Under the pieces are notes generated by a model. It had not been told where the DNA came from. It was given only the letters and a program-made list of their open reading frames with translations, and searched no databases. A program made the translations under genes and the position numbers. Shown piece after piece: positions 16,321-25,867 of a stretch of DNA of 64,000 bases; within the stretch, counting starts at the first letter, position 1, and each line of letters starts with the position of its first letter. The DNA comes from Stutzerimonas stutzeri (GTDB lineage Bacteria; Pseudomonadota; Gammaproteobacteria; Pseudomonadales; Pseudomonadaceae). The stretch is taken from the NCBI GenBank assembly GCA_002339675.1, contig DDKB01000008.1, positions 62,001 to 126,000 on the forward strand. Direction: 5' to 3'.

Positions 16321-17244
16321 ATGCCGCGTTCCGACCCCCACTCCCGCTATTCCGACCCCGGCTCGCGCTTCTGGCGCGATGCGGCGTTGCCCTTCATCGA
16401 GGCCCGCAGCGTGGCTGATGGCCGCCGCATCTGCTACGGCCTGCACAGCCATGAAAGTTTCTCGATTGGCCGGGTCGATCACGGCACCAGCACCTACCAA
16501 AACGGTCAGCACAGCTGCAGCATCGAGACCGGAACGCTGGTGCTGATGAATCCCGGGGACGTGCATGCCTGCAACCCGGTACAGAACCGGCCATGGGCCT
16601 ACCGCATGCTCTATGTCGACCCGGGCTGGCTGGCGGCATTGCAAGCGACGCTCGGGCTCGGCGCCGGCGGCCTGCGCCGGTTCGCGCCGATCCTCACCCG
16701 CGACGCACGGCTGCAGGACGGGTTCGACCAGCTGTTCGGCGTCCTGGACGACGAGACGCGGGCGCCATCGGACAAGGAAGCGGCAGCGGAGCGGTTTTTC
16801 AGTGAGCTCCATTGGCGGCTGCCACTGGAGGAGCGCTCGCCGCCGCCGGATCCGCGGATGCGGCGAGCCGTCGACTTCATCGGCGCGCATTACCAGCGTC
16901 CGCTGCGGCTGGAGGAAATTTGCGCCACGGCCGGGGTCTCGCCGTCGGGGCTGATCCGTGCCTTCAAAAAACACTTCGGTATCACGCCGCACGCCTACCT
17001 GACCAACCGGCGCGTGCAGTTCGCCCGCGCCGAGTTGCGCCGTGGTGGCGCCATCGCCGACGTCGCGCTGGCCGCAGGCTTTGCCGACCAGGCGCACCTG
17101 CAACGTGCCTTCAAACAGCTGCTGGCCGCCACGCCGGGGCACTACCGTGAACCGCGTCCAGGGCGCAACGGCCGGCCCCGGCAGTTCAGCTCAGCAGCAG
17201 ATAACCCGCGCAGCCGACCAGCAGCAGAGCCATCGAGCGATTGA
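16321..17244 (+). CDS. AraC-family transcriptional regulator
   Basis: A 307-residue regulator with an N-terminal AraC-binding cupin domain (about residues 25-165: GLHSHESFSIGRVDHGTSTYQ in outline, MNPGDVHACNPV) and a C-terminal double helix-turn-helix (about 180-280: LEEICATAGVSPSGLIRAFKKHFG in outline, HAYLTNRRVQFAR, IADVALAAGFADQAHLQRAFK). It converges with a LysE-family exporter and overlaps its 3' end by 59 bases; AraC regulator plus LysE/RhtB exporter is a frequent pair in pseudomonads, suggesting control of amino-acid export. That exporter is frameshifted here, so the regulator may have lost its partner. Confidence 0.88.
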   Translation: MPRSDPHSRYSDPGSRFWRDAALPFIEARSVADGRRICYGLHSHESFSIGRVDHGTSTYQNGQHSCSIETGTLVLMNPGDVHACNPVQNRPWAYRMLYVDPGWLAALQATLGLGAGGLRRFAPILTRDARLQDGFDQLFGVLDDETRAPSDKEAAAERFFSELHWRLPLEERSPPPDPRMRRAVDFIGAHYQRPLRLEEICATAGVSPSGLIRAFKKHFGITPHAYLTNRRVQFARAELRRGGAIADVALAAGFADQAHLQRAFKQLLAATPGHYREPRPGRNGRPRQFSSAADNPRSRPAAEPSSD

Positions 17245-17769
17245 GCAACCGCAACCGCCCGGGCGCGTCCAGATGGCGCCGCAGGCAGGCGCCCGCCAAT
17301 GCCCAGCAGCTCAGCGAGGCATAGCAGATCACACCGTAGATGGCCGCAAAGCGGCACACCGACGCGGCATCGCCGGCGGCGGCAAACAACCCCATGCCGG
17401 CGATCGAGGCCAGCCAGGCCTTGGGGTTGAGCCACTGCATCAGCGCGCCATGGCGCAGCGTCGGGCGCAGCGATCGCTGGCCGTCGAGGCGGCCGTCAGC
17501 CGTGGCCAGGCGCAACGCCATGTACAGCAGAAACGTCACGCCGGCCAGGCGAACCATGTCGGTCAGCCATGGCCAGCGCATCAGCAACTCGCTCAGGCCC
17601 AGGCCGATCAGTAACAGCAACAGGCTGAAGCCCAGCGTTGCGCCGCTGACATGGCGCATCGCCGGGCCGATGCCGAACTGGGCGCCGGCGCCCAGCGCCA
17701 CGATGTTGACCGGACCGGGGACAGGGATGAGGCCAGCGCAAAAGCGGCCATGGACAACGACAGGCTCAT
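17186..17769 (-). pseudogene. LysE/RhtB-family amino-acid exporter with an apparent frameshift
   Basis: Six-helix LysE-type translocator of about 194 residues if repaired. From ATG at 17769 (ribosome binding site GGAGC) the frame gives a normal LysE N terminus, MSLSLSMAAFALASSLSP, and then loses the family; the next frame continues exactly where it should, with PGPVNIVALGAGAQFG and the remaining helices to 17186. Restoring one G in the CCCGG run near 17716 (CCCGGG) would join the two into the family signature SPGPVN. It is therefore either a recent single-base-deletion pseudogene or a sequencing error in a G/C run. The downstream part has no stop or further damage. Confidence 0.82.
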
Positions 17770-17966
17770 GAAAGCTCCAAAATCGAAGGGAAGGGCGCCC
17801 GGGTATCCGGACTGACAGTGGCGACGTTAGCGGCCAGTTCCGGCGCCGGTATTGAAGGAAATGCGCAACGCCTGGTCGCGGCCTGCCGAGGCGGCCAAAC
17901 TTGCCGTCGACTGCATAGTCCAACGCCGCGTCCGGTACCGTCCGCCGCATCCAACCAGGAGAACCC

Positions 17967-18638
17967 ATGGCTTCGATCGACCTGCTGATCAGCGACTGCG
18001 ACGGCGTGATCGTCGACAGTGAAATCCTCAGCCACCGCGTGCTGTTCGATGCCCTGAGCGAGCATGTGCCGGCCGAACGGTTGCACGACGCCCTCGAAGG
18101 CACCTTCGGCCTGACCGTGCCCAGCATCATCGAGCTGATCGAAAGACGCTTCGACCTCAAGCTGCCGACGACCTTCGACGATGACCTGCGCCGGCACAGC
18201 GAGCAGGTGGTCGCCGATGAGGTGCAGGCCATCCCCGGCGTGCGCGACGCGCTGCTGGAAATCGACCTGCCGCTGGCGGTGGCCTCCAACAGCCGGCGGC
18301 ACAACGTCGAAGCCTCGCTGCGCCGTGCCGGGCTGACCGAGCGGGTCGCCGGAAACATCTTCTGCGCCGAGATGGTGGCCGCACCGAAGCCGGCGCCGGA
18401 TGTCTACCTGCTGGCAGCCGAGCGAATGGGGGTGGCGCCGGGCCACTGCCTGGTCGTCGAAGACAGCCCCACCGGCGTTCTGGCTGCACGCACCGCCGGC
18501 ATGCGGGTGATCGGTTTTACCGGCGCCAGCCATATTCCCGCAGGGCACGATCGGGCCCTGTGCGAGCTAGGCGTAGCCGCGGTCATCGCCGACATGCGCG
18601 ACCTGCCGGCAACCGTGGCCAGGTTGCGCGGCGCCTGA
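17967..18638 (+). CDS. HAD-superfamily phosphatase, phosphoglycolate/sugar-phosphatase type
   Basis: A 223-residue HAD hydrolase with subfamily I cap. Motif I is ISDCDGVIVDSE at residue 8, with the nucleophile and acid Asp; motif II is VASNSRRH, motif III is the Lys in APKPAPDVYLLAAERMG, and motif IV is VVEDSPTGVLAA. It should dephosphorylate a small phosphorylated metabolite. The start is supported by an AGGAG ribosome binding site nine bases before ATG. It is plus-strand, between the LysE remnant and the DUF2254 gene, with no clear operon. The closest familiar relatives are beta-phosphoglucomutase and 2-deoxyglucose-6-phosphatase-like enzymes (YfbT, YniC types). Confidence 0.88.
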   Translation: MASIDLLISDCDGVIVDSEILSHRVLFDALSEHVPAERLHDALEGTFGLTVPSIIELIERRFDLKLPTTFDDDLRRHSEQVVADEVQAIPGVRDALLEIDLPLAVASNSRRHNVEASLRRAGLTERVAGNIFCAEMVAAPKPAPDVYLLAAERMGVAPGHCLVVEDSPTGVLAARTAGMRVIGFTGASHIPAGHDRALCELGVAAVIADMRDLPATVARLRGA

Positions 18639-18724
18639 GCGAGCCGCCGGCAACAAACAGCCTGGGCCACGCAACGCGTGACGCCGGGTCGGGTCTGTAT
18701 TGAAACGGTCACGGCGGGCAGCAG

Positions 18725-19987
18725 ATGGTCAAGCGTTGGAAATGGTTTCTCATCCGCATCAGCAAGCGGCCCTGGTTCAGGGCGAGCCTGTATTCGGTGC
18801 TGGGCGTGGTCACGGCATTAGTCGCGCTGGTCGTGGCGCCCTACATACCGGATGACCTGCCCGCCAAGATCGGCTCCGACGCGGTCGACAATATCCTTGG
18901 CGTCCTGGCTTCGAGCATGTTGGCGGTGACCACCTTTTCCCTGAGCATCATGGTGGCGGCCTATGGCTCGGCGACCAATAACGTCACGCCACGGGCCATT
19001 TCCCTGCTGGTCGAAGACCCGACCACGCAGAACACGCTGTCGACGTTCATCGGCTCATTCATTTTCAGCCTGGTGGGCATCATTGCGCTGAGCACCGGGC
19101 TGTATGGCGACAACGGACGTGTCGTGCTGTTTGCCGCGACCATCGGGGTGGTGGTGCTGGTGGTGTACGCGCTGTTGCGCTGGATTGACCAGCTCTCGGG
19201 GTTGGGCCGCGTGGCGGAAACCACGGCAAGAGTGGAAAAGGCGGCTACGAGCGCTTTGTGCCAGCGAATGGAGCAGCCATTTCTTGGTGGCCGCCCCCTG
19301 GAACTAGACCCCCTGGCCTTGCCGGGCGCACGGCCGGTTTATTCGCACAAGGTCGGCTTCGTTCAGCATATCGACATGCCGGCATTGGGCGGCCTGACGT
19401 CGGCCGAGCACTGCGCAGTCTATATCTGTGTATTGCCGGGCGTTTTCGTCGAGCCGACACGTCCCATCGCCTGGTCGGTCGGCATCGACGAGGCCTGCGA
19501 CAGCAAGCTGCGGGACGCCTTTGTCGTCGGCGCGCAGCGCACCTTCGAACGTGACCCGCGCTTTGGCATCACCGTGCTGGCCGAAATCGCGTCGCGCGCG
19601 CTGTCGCCCGGCATCAACGACCAGGGCACGGCTATCGACGTGATCGGGCGGGGTGTACGCGTGTTGTCGCACCTGTCGCGGCCGACTCCGCCAGAAGAGC
19701 CCACATTCGATCGGGTGTTTGCACCCGGCCTGAGCGTTGCCGATATGCTTGACGACTTTTTCACGCCGATTGCAAGAGATGGAGCTGCCATCGTTGAAGT
19801 GGGGACGCGGTTGCAGGACGGACTGGCGTCGCTTGAGCGCATGGGGGATGCAACGGTTCGCGTGGCGGCTGCACGTCATTCCGCCGCTGCCCTCGCGCGC
19901 GCCGAAGTGGCGATGACATTGCCCGAGGACCTGCAACGTGTCCGTGACGCCGCGCGGGCGGCTTCGGCGCTCGGCTCGGCAAGCTGA
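18725..19987 (+). CDS. DUF2254 family membrane protein
   Basis: A 420-residue protein with four membrane segments in the first 170 residues (for example ASLYSVLGVVTALVALVVAP, FIFSLVGIIALSTGLYG, VVLFAATIGVVVLVVYALL, each approximate) and a cytoplasmic C-terminal domain containing RDPRFGITVLAEIASRALSPGINDQGTA in outline. This matches DUF2254 (PF10011). The function is unknown. The ribosome binding site before 18725 is weak. It is cotranscribed with nothing obvious; mucD begins 255 bases downstream. Confidence 0.88.
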   Translation: MVKRWKWFLIRISKRPWFRASLYSVLGVVTALVALVVAPYIPDDLPAKIGSDAVDNILGVLASSMLAVTTFSLSIMVAAYGSATNNVTPRAISLLVEDPTTQNTLSTFIGSFIFSLVGIIALSTGLYGDNGRVVLFAATIGVVVLVVYALLRWIDQLSGLGRVAETTARVEKAATSALCQRMEQPFLGGRPLELDPLALPGARPVYSHKVGFVQHIDMPALGGLTSAEHCAVYICVLPGVFVEPTRPIAWSVGIDEACDSKLRDAFVVGAQRTFERDPRFGITVLAEIASRALSPGINDQGTAIDVIGRGVRVLSHLSRPTPPEEPTFDRVFAPGLSVADMLDDFFTPIARDGAAIVEVGTRLQDGLASLERMGDATVRVAAARHSAAALARAEVAMTLPEDLQRVRDAARAASALGSAS

Positions 19988-20241
19988 TCGGTATGGGCGA
20001 CATCCAGTCACCCAAAAACCTTACTGTTCCTTTACGCGCGCTTCACACGATGCTGACTATCTTCGGCGTAAAGTCCGTTCCAGGCTGACGGAACAGCCCG
20101 CTCCCTTGGGTGGGTGCCGCAACCGGGCCGTTCCCCCTTCGGCCTTTGTGGGGCGGCAACCCGCTGCTTTTTTCAACTCTGGAGCCGGCTCTTGCACGTC
20201 ATAGGCTTCAACCTTTTTTCATTGTGGAGAAACCCGTCACC

Positions 20242-21645
20242 ATGATCCTTCGAAGAAATTTTCTAGCTGTCATGGCCGGCGTAGCGCTGTTCGGTCAGAC
20301 GCTCATGGCCCATGCCGAACTGCCTGATTTCACCCCGCTGGTCGAGGATGCGTCGCCCGCGGTGGTGAACATCAGCACCAAGCAGACCCAGCCGATGCGC
20401 GGCGCCCAGGCGCAGATGCCGGATCTGGAAGACATTCCGCCAATGTTCCGTGACTTTTTCGAGCGTGGCATGCCACAGCAACCCGAACGCCGCCGTGAAG
20501 TGCAGTCGCTGGGCTCGGGTTTCATCATTTCCGAGGACGGCTATATCCTCACCAACAACCACGTGGTCGCCGATGCTGACGAGATCATGGTGCGCCTGCC
20601 GGATCGCAGCGAGATGCAGGCCAAGCTGGTGGGTGCTGACCCGCGCAGCGACGTGGCGCTGCTGAAGATCGAAGGCGATGGCCTGCCGACCGTCAAGATT
20701 GGCAAATCCGAGGCGCTGAAAGCGGGCGAGTGGGTGGTGGCCATCGGTTCGCCGTTCGGTTTCGATCACACCGTCACCGCCGGCGTGGTCAGCGCCACCG
20801 GGCGCAGCCTGCCTAACGAAAGCTACGTGCCCTTCATCCAGACCGACGTGGCGATCAACCCGGGCAACTCCGGCGGCCCGCTGTTCAATCTCGATGGCGA
20901 AGTGGTAGGCATCAACTCGCAGATATTCACCCGCTCCGGTGGCTTTATGGGCCTGTCGTTCGCGATTCCGATCGACGTGGCGATGGACGTCGCCAATCAG
21001 CTACGCGACGACGGCAAGGTCAGCCGCGGCTGGCTTGGCGTGGTCATCCAGGAAGTCAACAAGGACCTGGCCGAGTCCTTCGGACTCGAGCGGCCGGCCG
21101 GTGCGCTGGTGGCCCAGGTGATGGACAGCGGTCCGGCAGCCAAAGGCGGCCTGAAGGTTGGCGACGTGATCCTTAGCGTCAACGGCGAATCGATCGACAT
21201 GTCCGGCGACCTGCCGCACCTTGTTGGCTCAATGAAGCCTGGCAGCAAGGCCAAGCTGGAAGTGGTGCGCGACGGCGAGCACAAGATGCTGAACATCGAG
21301 ATCGGCGCGCTGCCCGAGGACGGCGATGTCATGGCGGCCGACGGGTCGGGCGGCATCAGCCACAGCAGCAACCGCCTCGGCGTGACCGTCACCGAGCTGA
21401 CCGATGCGCAGCGTCAGGCACTGGAAATCTCCGGCGGCGTGGTAATCCGTGAAATCAGCCAGGGTCCGGCGGCGATGATTGGCCTGCGCCCGGGTGACGT
21501 CATCACGCACCTGAACAACGAGGCGATCGACTCGGTCAAGGAGTTCACCAAGGTGGTCAAGGACTTGCCGAAAAACCGCTCCGTGTCGATGCGCGTACTG
21601 CGCGAGGGGCGTGCCAGCTTCATCACCTTCAAGCTGCCGAAGTAA
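20242..21645 (+). CDS. mucD: Periplasmic serine endoprotease, MucD/DegP family
   Basis: A 467-residue HtrA protease: signal peptide (to about residue 28, LMAHAE), a trypsin-like domain with catalytic triad H107 (TNNHVVADAD), D137 (RSDVALLK) and S210 (GNSGGPLF), then two PDZ domains (about 260-350 and 370-460; GWLGVVIQEVNKDLAESFGL in outline, and GLRPGDVITHLNNEAI). It degrades misfolded envelope proteins; in Pseudomonas MucD limits the AlgU response. The start at 20242 is at the signal peptide with GGAGA upstream; longer in-frame starts are unlikely. It is not next to algU-mucAB here, so it is a separate copy or a rearranged locus. A terminator follows at 21663. Confidence 0.94.
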   Translation: MILRRNFLAVMAGVALFGQTLMAHAELPDFTPLVEDASPAVVNISTKQTQPMRGAQAQMPDLEDIPPMFRDFFERGMPQQPERRREVQSLGSGFIISEDGYILTNNHVVADADEIMVRLPDRSEMQAKLVGADPRSDVALLKIEGDGLPTVKIGKSEALKAGEWVVAIGSPFGFDHTVTAGVVSATGRSLPNESYVPFIQTDVAINPGNSGGPLFNLDGEVVGINSQIFTRSGGFMGLSFAIPIDVAMDVANQLRDDGKVSRGWLGVVIQEVNKDLAESFGLERPAGALVAQVMDSGPAAKGGLKVGDVILSVNGESIDMSGDLPHLVGSMKPGSKAKLEVVRDGEHKMLNIEIGALPEDGDVMAADGSGGISHSSNRLGVTVTELTDAQRQALEISGGVVIREISQGPAAMIGLRPGDVITHLNNEAIDSVKEFTKVVKDLPKNRSVSMRVLREGRASFITFKLPK

Positions 21646-21662
21646 GCCAGCGCGATACGAAG

Positions 21663-21688
21663 AAGGCCCGCCCCGTGCGGGCCTTTTT
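21663..21688 (+). terminator. Intrinsic terminator after mucD
   Basis: Stem AAGGCCCGC / GCGGGCCTT with a five-base loop, followed by TTT, 18 bases after the mucD stop codon. Confidence 0.88.
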
Positions 21689-21767
21689 CGTTGGAGCGGC
21701 GGAAAACCCCGGCGAACTCCTTGGACGGCCAGTGGTTCCATATGCCGAACAGAGCGAGGACATCCGA

Positions 21768-22124
21768 ATGACTCGAACAGGGCTACTGACGATGCTGTTG
21801 CTTCCGGCCGCGGCCATGGCCGTTCCGCCGGGGCTGGAACTGGAGCGAGAGCTGAACGACCTGAATGTCGACGTGGAACTCAGCGACCTGCATACCCAGA
21901 CCGATGCGGGCATCGAGTCAGGGCGCGTGCAGGTGCAGATCACCAACCACGAGCGCTTCAAGGTCGCCTGCCAACTGCATCCGGGCGAAACCGAAGCTTC
22001 GCCGGGCCTGGACGCCACGCCGGTGACCATCATCGTGCCCGAAGGCCGCCGGGCGCTGACCATGAGTGGTGAGTACGGGGACTCGACGCTCAACGCCCTG
22101 TTGACGTGCACACGAGACGAGTAG
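21768..22124 (+). CDS. Small exported hypothetical protein (paralogue of the protein at 63372-63734)
   Basis: 118 residues with an N-terminal signal peptide (TGLLTMLLLPAAAMAVPP). The start at 21768 has AGGA eight bases upstream. The mature part contains VQVQITNHERFKVACQLHPGE and ends LNALLTCTRDE, with two Cys that could form a disulfide in the periplasm. The pattern V-x-x-TNH...C-x-xH...V-x-V-P...ALL-x-C recurs in the protein at the right end of the window, so the two are probably members of one family. I do not recognise a function. Confidence 0.8.
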   Translation: MTRTGLLTMLLLPAAAMAVPPGLELERELNDLNVDVELSDLHTQTDAGIESGRVQVQITNHERFKVACQLHPGETEASPGLDATPVTIIVPEGRRALTMSGEYGDSTLNALLTCTRDE

Positions 22125-22155
22125 CCGCAGCGTCACGGCCGCCCATGGCTGCTGG

Positions 22156-22407
22156 TCAAGCGTCTGCGACCTCTCGGCAGCCCTGTGGCGCGTGAATGCG
22201 CCGAGTCGAGGCAGGGTTGTCGGCCAGTTTGGCTTCTGGCCGGCGCGGACGGGCGACCAGCTCGCCGCCGCAGTTCGGGCAGGTAAATCCCAGTCGGGCG
22301 GCGCAGGAGGCGCAAAAGGTGCATTCGAAGGAGCAGATCCGCGCGTCGGCCGATTCGGCTGGCAGATCGGTGTCGCAGCATTCGCAGCCTGGCCTGAGTT
22401 CGAGCAT
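22156..22407 (-). CDS. DUF1272 cysteine-rich small protein
   Basis: 83 residues. The DUF1272 core is MLELRPGCECCDTDLP with C-x2-C pairs, then ICSFECTFCASCA and CPNCGGELV, about ten cysteines arranged as zinc-knuckle-like pairs. The start at 22407 places the core at the N terminus, as in other family members, and a GGGAGA stretch precedes it. The frame continues upstream but without similarity. The function is unknown; metal binding is inferred from the Cys pattern. It is convergent with the preceding exported protein gene. Confidence 0.85.
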   Translation of the reverse strand: MLELRPGCECCDTDLPAESADARICSFECTFCASCAARLGFTCPNCGGELVARPRRPEAKLADNPASTRRIHAPQGCREVADA

Positions 22408-22617
22408 GGGTTGGGTCTCCCGTGGGGCAGCCTGGCAAAACCGCCAGACCGTCAAAAATGAATGGGTGTGAGGTAGTGAACGGCCTTCGCCGAATGTTTT
22501 CCAACAGCCCATGCCAGGCCGGCCGGCAATCGCTTAAGCTCAGGCGTTTCGTTCCGGGCGCACCCGTTCCGGCGTCCATCCAGACCTGCCCGGCCAGGGC
22601 CTGAGGGTAGGATTATC

Positions 22618-25600
22618 TTGAGTCATTCCATGGGCAATACACCGCAGCGGTCCGTTCCGTTGCGCAGCCGCCTGCTGATGATTGCACTGGCCGGGATCCT
22701 GCCGCTAGCGCTCGTCGCCGGGCTCGGCATGTTCTCGATCATCAACGAGCAAAAGGCGCTGGCCAAGCAGCGCAGCCTGGAAGCCACCCGCCTGGCCGCG
22801 ACAGCGGTGGAGGTCGAACTCAACCGCACCCTCAACCTGCTGCAGGCGCTGTCGCAGTCGCCGCTGCTCGACGTGGACGACGTGGACGGCTTTGCCGAGC
22901 TGGTCCGGCGTGTCCTGCCGTCGCTGCCCAGCTGGTACGCGATGCTGCTCATCAACCCAGACGGCGAGGTGCTGCGTCGGGTGTCGCTGAACAATCCGCC
23001 TGCCTCGCGAGCGGTTGCCGAGCCGGGCAGCTTTGCCGAGGTAATCCGTACCGGTCTACCGCAGGTCGGTAGCTTGAGCAAGGGGCCCGGCGGCGTGTGG
23101 GGCATCCCCTTGCGCGTGCCGGTGAGCCAGGACGGAGTGGTGCGCTACGTGCTCACTGCCGTGCTCAAGCCGCAGGCCATTGCCGACGTCATCGGTAATC
23201 GCCGGCTGCCGTCGGGCTGGGTGAACACCGTGCTTGATGCCAACGGCCTGCGCATCGCCCGGTCACTGCGTCATCAGGAAACCCTTGGCCAGCCGGCATC
23301 GCCGACGCTGGCGCAGATGCTGCACGACAACCCCGCCGAGGAAGGCATCGGCCTGTCGATCACCATGGAGGGTGCCAGCGCCTATACCTCGTTCGTGCGC
23401 CTGCAGCCGTCTGGCTGGATCGTCGCCACCGGCGTGCCCACCGAGCTGGTCGAGGCCGGCGCGGCGAGGGCCTACACCCTCTACGGCGGCGGGCTGCTGC
23501 TGTCGCTGTTGCTGGCGGTGGCCGCCGCGCTCGCCGCCAGCCGCAACATCAACGTGCCGATGCGCCAGCTGCGTCGCGCTGCGCAGGCGATTGGCCAGGG
23601 CCAGCGGGTCGAGGCGCCCGACAGCGAGATCGAGGAAATTCGCGAGGTGGGCCGCGCGCTCGCCAATGCCGCCGAGGCGCGCCAGGCCAGCGAGATCGAG
23701 CGCGACGGCATGTTGTTGCGCCTAGAGTTCGCCCAGCAGGACCTCACCCAGCAGATCAGCGATCTCGAGCAGTTGCAGGCGCTGAGCAACCGGCTGCTGC
23801 AGATGCCATCGCTGGATGCACAGTTGCAGGCCATCATCGAAACCCTCTGCGCGCTGCACGGCGCGGCGCACGGGCTGCTGGCCCTGAGCGACGGCGGCTC
23901 GCCGCTGCGCATCCACGCCTCGAAGGGTTTTTCGGCGGCGTCCCTGGCGGTGATGGACAACGTCCAGCCCGGCCTGGGTGCCTGCGGCATTGCCATCGAA
24001 CGCGGCGAACGGGTGGTGGTGCTGGACACCGAGACGGACCCTTGCTTTCGTGAGTTCGTCGAGGTGGCGCGCCGCGAGGGCTTCCGCTCGGTGCACAGCA
24101 CGCCGATCCGGCACAGCGACAACAGCGTGCTCGGCACCCTGACCGTGCAACTGCGCGACGCGCGCCCGCCCACCGACCGCGAGATCCGCCTGGCCGACCT
24201 GGCGGCGGGGTTGGCTGCGGTATTCATCGACCGGGCCCGGGCAAGGATCAAGGCCGGCATGCTCGAGCAGCGCCTGCAGGTGGCGCTGGATTCCTCCACC
24301 GTGCCGTTCGCCATCGTCTCGCCATTGCGCGACACGGCCGGCACGCCTGTGGACTTCACCCTGGACTTCATCAACCCTACGGGCGCGGCGGCCTTGCGCG
24401 GCACGGTCGCCGATCTCCAGGGGCGCCAACTGAGCGAGCTGCTCGGGGCCGGGGCCAATCCGCAGGCGCTCGAGACCCTCACCGAGGTGTTCCGCCTGCA
24501 GCAGCCGCGCGACCTGGAAATGCGCAGCACCGCCTTTGCCAGTGAGCGCTGGGTGCGCCTGGTCGCCACGCCCTTCGATCGGAGTGTGGCGGTGTGGTTC
24601 GCTGACGTCACCCAGGCCAAGCAGCAGGAACAGGCCATCCTCGAATCCGACCGACGCAAGGACGAATTTCTCGCCACGCTCGCGCATGAATTGCGCAACC
24701 CGCTGGCGCCGATCCGGCTGGCGGCCGGGCTGGTCGGCGCGCCTGGTGCGTCGGATGCGCAAAAGCTGCGCAGCCAGCAGATCATCGAGCGCCAGGTGCG
24801 GCACATGGCGTTGCTGCTGGACGACCTGTTCGACATCTCGCGCATCACCCTCGGCAAACTGGCGCTGCGCAAGACGCCGCTCGACCTGCGCAGCGTGGTC
24901 GAGGCGGCCATCGAGACGGCGCGCGACAAGATCGAGTCACGCCAGCATCAGTTGCTGGTGAGCGTGCCCGATGAACCGGTACTGCTCGAGGCCGACCCGC
25001 TGCGCCTCGAGCAGATCCTCACCAATCTGCTCAACAACGCGGCGAAATTCACCCCACCCGGCGGCCGCATCAGTGTGCGCGCCTGGGCCGGCGACGGCGT
25101 GGCGACCGTGTCGGTAAGCGACAACGGCATGGGCATCGCGCGCGAACACCTGCGATTGATCTTCGAGCGGTTTGCCCAGGTCCCGCTAGGCGGCAGTCAC
25201 GTCAACAGCGGCCTGGGCATCGGCCTGGCGCTGGCCAGGGGCCTGGCAATCCTGCACGGCGCGGACCTGCGGGTGCGCAGCGCCGGCCTGGGGCAGGGCG
25301 CGGAGTTCAGCCTGGTGCTGCCGCTGCCAGTGGTGGCGCCGGACGGCAGCCCTGGACGGGCGGACGCGGCGCGGCGCGGGCGCACCCGTCGCGTGCTGGT
25401 CGCCGATGACAACCAGGACATCGCTGAAACCATGGCCGACGTGCTCAGGCTCGAAGGCCACGAGGTGTACCTGGCCGCGGACGGCGTCGAGGCCTATGCC
25501 CGTTACCAGGCGGTCGCACCGGAAGTCGTGCTGCTTGATATCGGCATGCCGGGGCTGCGCGGCGACGAGGTGGCGCGGCTGATCCGCCGCACCGATAGCC

Positions 25601-25737
25601 AGGTCCGCCTGGTGGCGATTACCGGCTGGGGGCAGCCGAGCGACAAGGAAAACGCGATGGCCGCCGGCTTCGACCTGCACCTGACCAAGCCGGTGGACAT
25701 CGAGCGGCTGATCGAGGTGGTGGCGGCTGGGAGCTGA
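22618..25737 (+). CDS. Hybrid sensor histidine kinase/response regulator, membrane-bound
   Basis: 1039 residues. Order: membrane segment (about 18-40), periplasmic Cache-like sensor (about 45-270), second membrane segment (about 285-305), HAMP (about 305-360), coiled coil, GAF (about 395-540), PAS-like region (550-670), HisKA with FLATLAHELRNPLAPIRLA (His near 693), HATPase with N box NLLNNAAKFTPPGG and G boxes DNGMGIA and GLGIGLAL, and a C-terminal receiver (about 915-1035; VLVADDNQD, VLLDIGMPGLRGDE). The start is read as TTG at 22618 because AGGA lies seven bases before it; ATG at 22630 is an alternative. The signal is unknown and no partner regulator is adjacent. Confidence 0.92.
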   Translation: MSHSMGNTPQRSVPLRSRLLMIALAGILPLALVAGLGMFSIINEQKALAKQRSLEATRLAATAVEVELNRTLNLLQALSQSPLLDVDDVDGFAELVRRVLPSLPSWYAMLLINPDGEVLRRVSLNNPPASRAVAEPGSFAEVIRTGLPQVGSLSKGPGGVWGIPLRVPVSQDGVVRYVLTAVLKPQAIADVIGNRRLPSGWVNTVLDANGLRIARSLRHQETLGQPASPTLAQMLHDNPAEEGIGLSITMEGASAYTSFVRLQPSGWIVATGVPTELVEAGAARAYTLYGGGLLLSLLLAVAAALAASRNINVPMRQLRRAAQAIGQGQRVEAPDSEIEEIREVGRALANAAEARQASEIERDGMLLRLEFAQQDLTQQISDLEQLQALSNRLLQMPSLDAQLQAIIETLCALHGAAHGLLALSDGGSPLRIHASKGFSAASLAVMDNVQPGLGACGIAIERGERVVVLDTETDPCFREFVEVARREGFRSVHSTPIRHSDNSVLGTLTVQLRDARPPTDREIRLADLAAGLAAVFIDRARARIKAGMLEQRLQVALDSSTVPFAIVSPLRDTAGTPVDFTLDFINPTGAAALRGTVADLQGRQLSELLGAGANPQALETLTEVFRLQQPRDLEMRSTAFASERWVRLVATPFDRSVAVWFADVTQAKQQEQAILESDRRKDEFLATLAHELRNPLAPIRLAAGLVGAPGASDAQKLRSQQIIERQVRHMALLLDDLFDISRITLGKLALRKTPLDLRSVVEAAIETARDKIESRQHQLLVSVPDEPVLLEADPLRLEQILTNLLNNAAKFTPPGGRISVRAWAGDGVATVSVSDNGMGIAREHLRLIFERFAQVPLGGSHVNSGLGIGLALARGLAILHGADLRVRSAGLGQGAEFSLVLPLPVVAPDGSPGRADAARRGRTRRVLVADDNQDIAETMADVLRLEGHEVYLAADGVEAYARYQAVAPEVVLLDIGMPGLRGDEVARLIRRTDSQVRLVAITGWGQPSDKENAMAAGFDLHLTKPVDIERLIEVVAAGS

Positions 25738-25867
25738 CGGCAGCCGTCCGGGGCTATCTTCCGCCGGTCGACTGCGGTAAAACGACGCAGTGCCTGGCGA
25801 CGTGCGGCGTACTCAGCCGTTCGCTCCAGGACAACGCTTCAGCTGGCAGACACCTCAGGGTGGCTAC

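Noticed and set aside
16129..17142. N-terminal extension of the DUF1615 lipoprotein frame by more than 300 codons
   Set aside because: The extension is antisense to the AraC regulator and precedes the lipoprotein signal, which must be N-terminal.
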